A DNA stretch of 64,000 nt from Nipponacmea schrenckii (Eukaryota; Mollusca; Gastropoda; Lottiidae). A model generated the notes under the pieces. It searched no databases. It was not told where the DNA came from and saw only the letters and a program-made list of their open reading frames with translations. Within the stretch, counting starts at the first letter, position 1, and the number at the start of each line of letters is the position of its first letter. The position numbers were made by a program, and so were the translations under genes. Of this stretch, positions 34,399 to 42,497 are shown piece by piece. The stretch lies in NCBI GenBank assembly GCA_030562195.1, contig CM060199.1:12358338-12422337 (forward strand), in the 5' to 3' direction.

Positions 34399-35666
34399 TT
34401 AATAGAAAAACTCAGATCCTAAATCAGTTTGTAGGAAATCATTCTGTGTTAAAATGGACGTTCCAATCTGGAAAACAAAAGAAACAAAATACACAACGAA
34501 TCCTTCGCCAACCACCATGCGGCAATGAGCTTAGTAGGAAAGATAAAAAATATCACAGAAAACAATGAATCTATCGTAAAGGAAGTAACTCACCATTCGT
34601 TCGAGGTTGGACTGTTGGCGTATTTTCTTCTGGCGTTGTTTAGCTTTAAATTTTTCGATCCTTTCGTTCACCAGGCTTTCATTGACAACTTTCCGAAATA
34701 CATTTCTCATCATTTGGATTAAACCTATTAAACATATTTTTGGTACCTTTACCTACTCATCAACCATGTTAAAACATACTAGCACGATGGTAGTGTAGCA
34801 GTTTCAAACTAGAAACACATGAATCCACTCTGCGACATTCATGTCTGAGAGCCCATATATATTTATAAGAATGGACTTTATGCAGGGTCTACACGATCAA
34901 AAATCTTCAAACTTTTGTTTAATCGAACATCAACAAACTAAATATTTGAACATCGTCAAACATGCTCAAACAGTATATGATGAAGAATGATCCAGTCCAT
35001 TCTCTGCCAAACAGTTTGGTGATGTTTGAATAAATCAGCTAATCAGAGAGATGATCCTTATCAGGTGACTGACTGATGATGTGACTTCTCTGGACAAAAT
35101 GGCAGCTTCCACATCCAGGAAAAGCAAGGCTGATGATGATAAATGTTGGACCTATGAGGAGACACGGCTCTTGATTGAAAAATATGAAAAGTATCCTTGC
35201 CTCTATGACACAAGGTCATCAGATTACAAACATCGGGACAAAAAATATCAACAGCATTGGCCACTATAGATGCTTTATTTTAGCACCACTTTTTGAAGTA
35301 GTAAGTCAAAACTTGCTTTGTCCATCCTCAGAAAAAATAACTATTCTGGTCCGATGACTCGACATCCCTAAGGAAACAATAATATGCCCCATGGGTTTCC
35401 TCATCGAAATCCTATTTCTACACAATAAACTTAGCAACACCTTCAGCAGCAATGGCACATATCAGTCCTGCTACTCTCTAGATACCCCTCTTGTGAATTT
35501 GGATGGAAGACTTACCTGGTCCGATATCACCTTGAAACGTTGGTTTTCTCAGAACACCCAAGTCCTGATTTAACCGAACGTTTGTGAAGGAAGACATCAC
35601 GTGGATGCTGGTGATGAACACCAAGATAAACATCACGTAATCGATTCCAAGTCTGGTCATCGTCAT
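34399..35666 (-). CDS. Small secreted basic protein, three exons, unknown function
   Basis: Three minus-strand exons: 35516-35666, 34594-34724 and 34399-34467. They join in phase (1, then 0) with consensus donors (GTAAGT, GTGAGT) and acceptors (TTAATAG, TTTTCCAG) to a 116-residue protein. Residues ~8-27 are a signal peptide (IDYVMFILVFITSIHVMSSF). The mature protein has no cysteine and carries a strongly basic helical stretch (~70-90, KFKAKQRQKKIRQQ). AATAAA overlaps the stop codon (34394-34399). The exon joins are my best evidence that this is a real gene. The family is unknown. An inner ATG at 35660 is an alternative start. Intron 1 contains a MADF-domain transposon fragment on the opposite strand. 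Confidence 0.6.
35099..35269 (+). pseudogene. MADF-domain fragment (Harbinger-type?) inside an intron
   Basis: A 56-residue ORF from ATG 35099 reads WTYEETRLLIEKYEKYPCLY then YKHRDKKYQ. This is the first part of a MADF/Myb-like DNA-binding domain (trihelix with conserved W and Y-x-x-YPxLYD). It stops abruptly where the domain should continue. MADF genes accompany PIF/Harbinger transposons. Upstream 34881-35030 is rich in TTTGAACAT/CAAACATGCTCAAAC words, often seen near such ends. It probably remains from an inserted element. Confidence 0.5.
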
Positions 35667-35735
35667 ATTTGCGTTCAACTACCACAAACTTTTACAGGAA
35701 AATTGTGATTCCTCATGGGATGCAAAAAAAAATGT

Positions 35736-36565
35736 ATAAGATAGCTTGCCAGGCAAGGTAATATACGCCCACTGGCAGCATTGATTTTGACATACTTTTT
35801 TCTAGGGTGTCTAGTTTCATTAAAATCTGTCAAGAATTGTACCTTATATTAATAACAACTCATTGAATATGTTTCTGTATTTTCACGATTTGCAATAGGG
35901 TTCACCCTTAATAATATTTTGATATCTTTAATTATTAATAGGGCTCATCCTTGGGTGATATTAATCAATTTGTCAAAAATGAATGTTTAGAGTGTATACA
36001 AACAAAGTTGAAAGCATTTCCAAAAACTGACAATAACTGACACTAAATATTTTTGATTTATCTCATTTTCAATAGGGTTCATCCTTGGAGAAGACAAATA
36101 CTCAAGCCAAGTTTCATCAATATCCATTAAGAATTGTTCTTTCTAGAGTGTTTACAAGCTAAAATTGAACGCGTTTTCAAGAACAAGAGCAGTAACTGAT
36201 ACTAAAAATTTTTTCGATTTCGCTGATTTTCAATAGGGTTCATCCTTGAGTTATAACACACTCTCACACCAAGTTTCATCAAAATCGGTAGAAGAATTGT
36301 GCCATGTAGAGTGTTTATAAGACAAAAATCGAACGCGTTTAAAAAGGGCAATAATTCATATTAGATATATTTTGATATTTTTAATTTTCAATAGGGCTCA
36401 TCCCTTGCGATATCAAACAATTTCAGTGAGTTTTGTCAACATTGGTCACTCCTTTTGGAGTGGTTATTAGCCAACAAGTTAAACGCGTATTACACAAGGG
36501 CAGACGGACGGACGAACGGACGGATGGGTTGACGACAATATTAGTAGGCTATATATGGGCGTATA
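35736..36565 (-). repeat. ATACGCCCAC interspersed repeat, copy 1 (reverse orientation)
   Basis: One end is AGATAGCTTGCCAGGCAAGG-TAATATACGCCCACTGG. The other carries GGACGGACGAACGGACGG and GGGCGTAT. The interior holds ~130-150-bp degenerate units with GGGTTCATCCTTG and AAGTTTCATCAA. The same family occurs at 37554-38470 and 57000-58235, in the opposite orientation. No protein coding is seen. Confidence 0.75.
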
Positions 36566-37140
36566 ATAAAATTGGTTCATGAATTCACATTTCATCAAAT
36601 TAGCCCACAAAAAATACAAAATGAGACATAAAACTCCATTTTAAGACAGAATAATAGAACATAATGACGTAAAACTCCATTTCACGAGTCCGGTAAGATA
36701 CAGAACTATGCTCAACGAAGACTACATTTTATTCCATTCGTTCAAAATGTTCAAGTCGTTATGCAGTTTTTTTGTCTTAATACAAGATAAACCTTACTCA
36801 CTTTTGCAATTTTCTTTATATATGCAAACCACAAGAGATATTAAGCGCTATTAAAACGGATTTTGAAAATAACTTCTAAATTCAAATTGATCTTTAAAAA
36901 TTAGACGTCATGTGTAACTCGTCAAAATGGATACAATAGGCCTACATATTTATTTCATATGTCAACATATATTTATGAGTTAACGCATACATGTCATGAA
37001 ATAGAATTTTATACCCTACTGGATTTTGGATAATGCAATTAAATGTACATTTTGTTTTCTGTACCAAATTGAGCCTTTGAAATTAAATTAAAGGTAGTTA
37101 TATGCACAACTATTATGTACCTTTTGGAAAATAAGAAAAA
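36566..37140. other. Intergenic, nothing recognised
   Basis: AT-rich, with no supported feature. Confidence 0.4.
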
Positions 37141-37385
37141 TGTTTAGGATGCGATGAGATGGACGATGAAGAACGATGTGATGGTTCTAAAATATTTATT
37201 CAGCATGATCGATGATAACATGGCGATGACAAATGATGTGGCAATGTTGAGCAGACGGAAGTTCTGTTTCGTCTTCTCAAACAACCGAGTAATGTTCTGT
37301 GGTCAATCGAGTCACTCGGATCTTCGTTCACGAACATTATCTGTAGTCCGAAACAACGATCCCAAACATATCCCCCTCCTTGATG
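37141..37385 (-). mobile_element. Isolated LTR (228 bp) with polypurine tract of an LTR retrotransposon
   Basis: Read on the minus strand, a purine tract (AAGGAGGGGGATA) at 37371-37382 is followed by an LTR starting TGTTTGGG at 37368 and ending CCTAAACA at 37141. It has TG...CA ends, matching terminal TGTTT/AAACA, and an internal AATAAA. Only this 3' end is present, with no gag or pol beside it. A 169-codon plus-strand ORF spanning it is incidental. Confidence 0.65.
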
Positions 37386-37553
37386 TGACTACATCAAAAA
37401 CTGAAAATATAAACAATACATATCGAAATACTAGTAGCCTTCACTATATATCACAGTCCTATTGTTTTACCGTTAAAAACGAACGAATGCACACTTTAAA
37501 AACTCTTTTTTTTCCTATTTCCTGGTATCACAGAACAAACATTTTTTTGCTTT

Positions 37554-38477
37554 TTATATTTATATTGCCGTCGCCCCTGTCCGTCCGTCAGTCCGTCCGT
37601 CCACATTTGTTGTATCCGCAATACAGGCTACAGTTTTTATCCGATTTTAATTTAGATTGGTAAACATGTATATATTGATGATATCTCGGTCAAGTTCGAA
37701 AATGGAAATCATCGCATGAACGGTTTTTGAGTTATTGCCCTTGACTTAGTAAAAACGCGTCAAATTTGGGTTGTATCCACGATAGAGGCTCAAGTTTTTA
37801 TCCAATCTTAATGAAACCTGGTATGCATGTAAGGAAATTATCGAATGAACGGATTTTTATACGCCCACATGAATATGTGGACGTATATTGTCGTCGCCCC
37901 TGTCCGTCGGTCCGTCGGTCTGTCGGTCCGTCAACATTTGTTGTAGACACTATAGAAGCTACAATTTTCTATGGATTTTAATGAAACTTGGTATGAGCAT
38001 TGGTATTGATAAGACGGCACTCAAGTTCGATTTGGACGCTTTTTTTTTATAAACGGTTTTTGAGTTATTGCCCCTGCCTCTATATTTGATGTAGACAAAA
38101 TAGAAGCTATAATTTTCATTGGATTTAAATGAAAGTTGGTGTGAGCATTGGAATTGATAAGACGACGGTCAAGTTTGAATTTGAAGATTTTTCGATGAAC
38201 AGTTTTTTAGTTATTACCCTTGACTTAGTAAGATTGCGTCAAAATTTTATTGTGGGTTCAATAGAAGCTACAATTTTCAATGGGTTTTGATGAAACTTGA
38301 TGTGAGCATTGTAATTGATAAGACAACAGTCAAGTTCGAATTTGGCAATTTTTTTTATGAACAGTTTTTGCGTTATTGCCCTTGACGTAGTAAAATCTTG
38401 TCAAACTTTAAGTTTCGCTACAATAAATCCTCCAATTTCCAGATTTTCATGAAACTTGGTGTGAGCACAGTAGTATA
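37554..38477 (+). repeat. ATACGCCCAC interspersed repeat, copies 2a/2b, truncated
   Basis: A partial copy at 37554-37856 runs into a second start at 37857 (ATACGCCCACATGAATATG, then CGTCGCCCCTGTCCGTCGG). About four ~150-bp units follow, containing GAGTTATTGCCCTTGAC and GAAGCTACAATTTTC. The copy stops at about 38470, where the Polinton-associated inverted repeat begins, so its 3' end is missing. Confidence 0.8.
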
Positions 38478-38635
38478 AGTATATTCAGATTTAGCGCATG
38501 CAATGCGCATGCGTCAGATTTACAGTAGGGTATATTCCTTAATTAGATTTATAGCATCTTTAGGTGTATAAGTAATTAATATCCCTTTAACATCTCTATT
38601 TCCTTGGCATTGCATGCGCTAAATCTGAATATACT
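38478..38635. repeat. 29-bp perfect inverted repeat at the left edge of the Polinton
   Basis: 38478-38506 and 38607-38635 are exact reverse complements (AGTATATTCAGATTTAGCGC... / ...GCGCTAAATCTGAATATACT). A related direct copy of the next 31 bp (AGATTTACAG-AGGGTATATTCC) occurs at 38516-38546 and 38689-38719. This is probably the Polinton's terminal repeat, rearranged or duplicated. It starts with AG, as Polinton ends often do. Confidence 0.55.
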
Positions 38636-38763
38636 ACGAAGCTATTCTTCTTTTAATAAAGTTTAATTCAGATTTATTCAATGCACATAGATTTACAGCA
38701 GGGTATATTCCTTAATTAGCATCATCAATAATGTAAACGATTGATAATATCTATTACTAAAAA

Positions 38764-39249
38764 ATGTCTTTAATAAACATTCACTCCCCTACAATGTATA
38801 TTGGGTCGGGAGACATTCAAAAATCTTTAACTAAACTTTCCGGTTTCCCGTGGGCTAAATATAAAGGCGAGAAACATCTTCCGGGTCATAATTACACTGG
38901 TCCGGGAACTAGGTTAGATTTACGATTGGATGAAAATGATAATCCAAAACCAGGTGAAGAACCAGTTAATAGAGTTGATGCTGCTGCACTAAAACACGAC
39001 AAACTATACAGAAATGAAGACTTACAATTTCGACACGAAGCAGACAAACAAATGATTAAAGAATTAGAATCTATTCCAAATCCCACATTTAGAGAAAAAG
39101 TTGAAAGAGCGTTAATCATAAGATTATTAAAATCAAAAATGAAATTGGGTATGGGAATAGCAGATGAAATTCATAAAGAATTCAGAAAAACTAAAAACTT
39201 TTTAAAAGTGAAAGTATTCGCCAAAGACGATATATGGTCAGCAGATTAA
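38764..39249 (+). pseudogene. Parvovirus-VP1-type phospholipase A2-like domain, N-terminal part of integrase polyprotein
   Basis: 161 residues. A Ca-binding-loop motif YTGPGTRL (residues 44-51) is followed by AAALKHDKLY with the catalytic His78-Asp79 pair and then basic helices. This is the PLA2-like module of parvovirus capsids and of many Polintons, thought to breach endosomal membranes. The last ~25 residues (ADEIHKEFRK...DDIWSAD) are instead the start of the Maverick integrase. The ORF then stops at TAA 39247-39249, exactly where integrase homology continues in another frame from 39251. It therefore reads as the N-terminal part of a PLA2-integrase fusion broken by a small frameshifting deletion. 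The PLA2 part itself looks intact. Confidence 0.75.
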
Positions 39250-39250
39250 T

Positions 39251-39865
39251 ATGCCCCCAGAAAGAGGTTATAAATATTGTTTAACAGTTATAGATTTATA
39301 TACCAGATACGCTTGGGTTATTCCTCTCAAAAACAAAACGGGTCTGACTGTTAAAAAAGCATTTGAAACGATAATGAAACACAGAAAACCGAAAAAGTTG
39401 TTTGAAATTTACAGCACGTATAACGAAGGTAAAGCTGTAGTAATTGAGAGATTTAACAGATCTCTGAAAAACAAATTATTCAAAAAGTTCACAGAATTGA
39501 AGTCTCAAAAATGGCTGAAAATATTACCGATTGTCGTCGACGAATATAATAACAAAATTCATTCATCTATAAAAACGTCTCCTTCGGAAGCTTCAAAAAA
39601 TCCAGATATTATCAAATCAATCAACACACAAAACAATTGTGAAAATTTAAATATTAAAGTCAAATTCAAAGTTGGAGATCGAGTTCGTATTTATAAATAT
39701 AAAAGTAAATTTGAAAAAGGTTATGTTGGCTATTGGACGAATGAAATCTTTATTATTGATAAAGTTAATAAAACTTCACCACCAACTTACAGTTGAGCAG
39801 ATTTACACGGTGAAAAAATCTTGGGTAGATTTTATCAAAACGAACTACAAAAAACTGACTTTTAA
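39251..39865 (+). pseudogene. Retroviral-type integrase (rve), broken
   Basis: Contains YKYCLTVIDLYTRYAWVIPL (first half of the rve core, following the first Asp of the preceding ORF), then YNEGKAVVIERFNRSLKN with the third catalytic Glu, and a C-terminal chromodomain/SH3-like segment (FKVGDRVRIYK). Between KPKKLF and EIYSTYNEG the stretch that should carry the second catalytic Asp is missing, an in-frame deletion of roughly 20-25 residues. TGA at 39794-39796 interrupts the C terminus. The same frame then stays open to TAA at 39863-39865 with matching family sequence (GRFYQNELQK). The catalytic triad is therefore incomplete and the gene is dead. Confidence 0.85.
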
Positions 39866-39870
39866 ATAAA

Positions 39871-40284
39871 ATGATTACTTTGGAAGAATTCTTGCAAAGA
39901 TACGGAACAGACACTACCACAAATTTTCAGTTAATACGATGGGCAGAAGAATTAAACATAAAACCCTTTTACTATTGCATGCGTGATGAAATATCATCTC
40001 TTAAAAATAAAACAAAGTTCTACGCTATAACTAATATCCACACTTCAGATCAAAAAGGCGTTCATCATTCTGCTTTATTCAAAGGGGATTCGATGTATTT
40101 TTTCGATTCGTATGGATTAGATCCAACTAAAGAAATAATCGATTTGAATTACGGTCCGATCAAATGTTCTACTTTTCAAATTCAAAAACCAGGGGATAAA
40201 TTTTGTGGTCAAGTTTCTCTTTGGGTTTTATATCAATTAAGTTTAGGCAAGTCGTTTGAAGAAATAATATTAAATCTTGTTTAA
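39871..40284 (+). CDS. Adenain-like cysteine protease (Polinton PRO)
   Basis: 137 residues, a typical size for a Polinton maturation protease. The Ulp1/adenain order of catalytic residues is visible: His65 in GVHHSALF, Asp79 in YFFDSYGLDP, the Gln in CSTFQIQ, and Cys112 in DKFCGQVSLWVLYQLS. Such enzymes cleave capsid proteins during virion maturation. The ORF starts 6 bp after the integrase frame ends and is followed 4 bp later by the fibre-like ORF, so it is part of a compact block. No disruption is seen. Confidence 0.85.
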   Translation: MITLEEFLQRYGTDTTTNFQLIRWAEELNIKPFYYCMRDEISSLKNKTKFYAITNIHTSDQKGVHHSALFKGDSMYFFDSYGLDPTKEIIDLNYGPIKCSTFQIQKPGDKFCGQVSLWVLYQLSLGKSFEEIILNLV

Positions 40285-40288
40285 AAAA

Positions 40289-42007
40289 ATGGCCAATAAA
40301 TTTGGTTTAGGAAAGTTAAACAATCAAGCTCCCACAATATCGATCAATAAATTCAAACCATATTTTGTAGATCAAACTGGAGACACGCTTCAAGGTGATA
40401 TAGATATGAACAATTTCAAAATAACTAATTTAAGATTTCCTCAACAGAAAAAAGATGCAATAAATAAAGGTTATTTAACTCAAACAACTAAAAGTTTACA
40501 TCAAAAAATAGCTGTATTAGATAAAGAAAGTAAAAATCAATTAGAAAACCATCAAAAACTTTTAGACTCGCATCATAAAAAACTAGAAAGTTATCAACGA
40601 CAATTGGGTAACATAGTCGATAAAACTCACTTAAATTCATTAATATCCCAACTAGACGAAAAAATTACAAGGCCAAAGTCAGATTTGAAACAACTGATAG
40701 GTAACATTAAACCTGGTGTAAACGAAGAAAGATTACAACAGGAATTAACTAATTTAGAAACGAAACTTAGTGACGAACTCACAGAAATTAAAACCTATAT
40801 TCAACAGCAATTAGTTAGCGTGGTCGATAAAACTCAGTTACAAGATTTAAATTCATTAATATCTAAATTAGACGAAAAAATTACCAAGGAAAAATCAGAT
40901 ATTAGACAATTAATAAGCAACATTAAACCAGGTATAAACGAAAACAGATTGAAGCAAGAATTATCTAATCTTGAAACTAAACTTAGTGATAACAACGAAC
41001 TAGCCGATATTAAAACCTATATTCATCAGCAATTGGGTAATGATAAAAGTCAGTTAACCTCATTAATTTCTCAATTAGATCGAAAAATTGACTCAAATGT
41101 AAATGAAAATAAAAAGAAGTTACAAGAATTAAATGATAAAGAAAGACCTTATTATTATTTTACTTTACCCTTTGCAGATGGTAATAGAGAAAAGTACGGG
41201 TTTATTACAAAATACAAAGGGAGATTAATTTCCCCGAAATTTGAAGGAGTTTTTGACAAAATAAACCTTGCAAGATTTGAACTTGCGAGTTCATCAGATA
41301 GTAATGAAGCAATTATTACTATATTATTTCCTTTAAAAGTAAAAATAAAATCAGTAATATTTTCTCAAAAATTACCAACTGCGAAGATTAATAGAGAATT
41401 TTGGACAATATCAAAAGATGGAAAAAAAAATAAAGTTCTAAATATTAAACATGATGAATTTACAAATAACAATCATCTTTATGACATAGTAATAGATACA
41501 GATTTTGTCGATGGATTTGAATACAGAATAAACCTTGAACCATCTGATGTATTTACCATAACCGAGTATGGTTTATATTTTTTAGATTTGATATTAATGA
41601 CAAATGAAAAACCACAAATTACCAATTCAGTAATTAACAAGGTCTTACAATATACAGGAAGAAAAACATATTCATTTTTGAAATGGAAAGAATTTGAACA
41701 TTTTAGATTTTATTTTGATTTTGGTAAAAAATTTACTTCAATCGAAATTCATAAATCTCAAGTAAATAAAACATTTGTAACACCTCCCGTATTTATAATT
41801 GGAAAAGTCAATACGTTTTTTGCAAATTTTAAAATAGAAAAAATAATTGAAATTCTACTGGAAGAATATTTTCCTAAAAATGTTAATCGTATGGTTGAAT
41901 TTGCCATAACAATTATTATAGAATTTCTTGGTGTTAAAGATAAAGACAATCGCATGCATCGGATTTATGAAGATATTGCTGGCTTATCAGAAATACAGCT
42001 AATTTGA
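40289..42007 (+). CDS. Fibre-like coiled-coil protein of the Polinton
   Basis: 572 residues from ATG 40289. The frame is open to 40277, but without an ATG. Residues 31-48 carry GDTLQGDIDMNNFKITNL, a motif shared with phage and viral tail-fibre proteins and seen in Polinton proteins. Residues ~60-290 are heptad-like coiled coil containing two long imperfect repeats of ~75 residues, each with SLISxLDEKIT, (L/I)NIKPG and NLETKLSD, plus part of a third. A non-repetitive, beta-rich C-terminal half follows (GNREKYGFITKYKGRL... onwards). The layout of N-terminal attachment, shaft and head suggests a trimeric receptor-binding or surface fibre. The role is inference. It is intact. Confidence 0.7.
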   Translation: MANKFGLGKLNNQAPTISINKFKPYFVDQTGDTLQGDIDMNNFKITNLRFPQQKKDAINKGYLTQTTKSLHQKIAVLDKESKNQLENHQKLLDSHHKKLESYQRQLGNIVDKTHLNSLISQLDEKITRPKSDLKQLIGNIKPGVNEERLQQELTNLETKLSDELTEIKTYIQQQLVSVVDKTQLQDLNSLISKLDEKITKEKSDIRQLISNIKPGINENRLKQELSNLETKLSDNNELADIKTYIHQQLGNDKSQLTSLISQLDRKIDSNVNENKKKLQELNDKERPYYYFTLPFADGNREKYGFITKYKGRLISPKFEGVFDKINLARFELASSSDSNEAIITILFPLKVKIKSVIFSQKLPTAKINREFWTISKDGKKNKVLNIKHDEFTNNNHLYDIVIDTDFVDGFEYRINLEPSDVFTITEYGLYFLDLILMTNEKPQITNSVINKVLQYTGRKTYSFLKWKEFEHFRFYFDFGKKFTSIEIHKSQVNKTFVTPPVFIIGKVNTFFANFKIEKIIEILLEEYFPKNVNRMVEFAITIIIEFLGVKDKDNRMHRIYEDIAGLSEIQLI

Positions 42008-42017
42008 TTCCTAAAAA

Positions 42018-42497
42018 ATGACCACGGAAGAATTACAAGATGTCATGATACGTAAACAGAAAGAGTTAGAAGAAGAATTCAATCATTACAAAAAGTTAAC
42101 GAAATGTTGGGGTAGGATAGACACTACTTTTAAAACTATAAGTGTTATATCAGCTTGTCTGATAACAACAGCAACCACTGTAACAGCGAGTATTTCTCTG
42201 CCAATATTTATTCCAGCTATCTTAGGAGCTCTGACAGCGATTCAAACATCGTCATGTGGTTTGATTACTATTGGGTTTACCTCTAAAAAGAAATTACATT
42301 ACAAAACCATATCAAATTTAATAAGAACATACTTGGATAAATTATTCATCTTTTTCGAAAGAAGCAAATCCGACAAAATAATTACCGTAGAAGAACTGGT
42401 AGAATTCAATGAAATATTCGATGAATTGAGAACGAAAATTGAATCTATTAAAATAGAACATAAAAAATCGAAAACGGCACATGCAAAAAAAAATTGA
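42018..42497 (+). CDS. Two-TM protein, SLATT-like layout (Polinton)
   Basis: 159 residues: a charged N-terminal helix (~3-33), two adjacent hydrophobic helices (~40-60 with SVISACLITTATTVTASISL, ~62-84 with IPAILGALTAIQTSSCGLITI), then a long charged C-terminal helix. This order recalls SLATT-type two-TM proteins, but I cannot assign the family. It is probably a virion or host membrane protein. It starts 10 bp after the fibre ORF and overlaps the PolB start by 17 bp. No disruption is seen. Confidence 0.55.
   Translation: MTTEELQDVMIRKQKELEEEFNHYKKLTKCWGRIDTTFKTISVISACLITTATTVTASISLPIFIPAILGALTAIQTSSCGLITIGFTSKKKLHYKTISNLIRTYLDKLFIFFERSKSDKIITVEELVEFNEIFDELRTKIESIKIEHKKSKTAHAKKN

Noticed and set aside
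37154..37663. 169-codon plus-strand ORF
   Set aside because: It spans an LTR on the opposite strand and then repeat DNA. Composition is incidental and no domain is seen.
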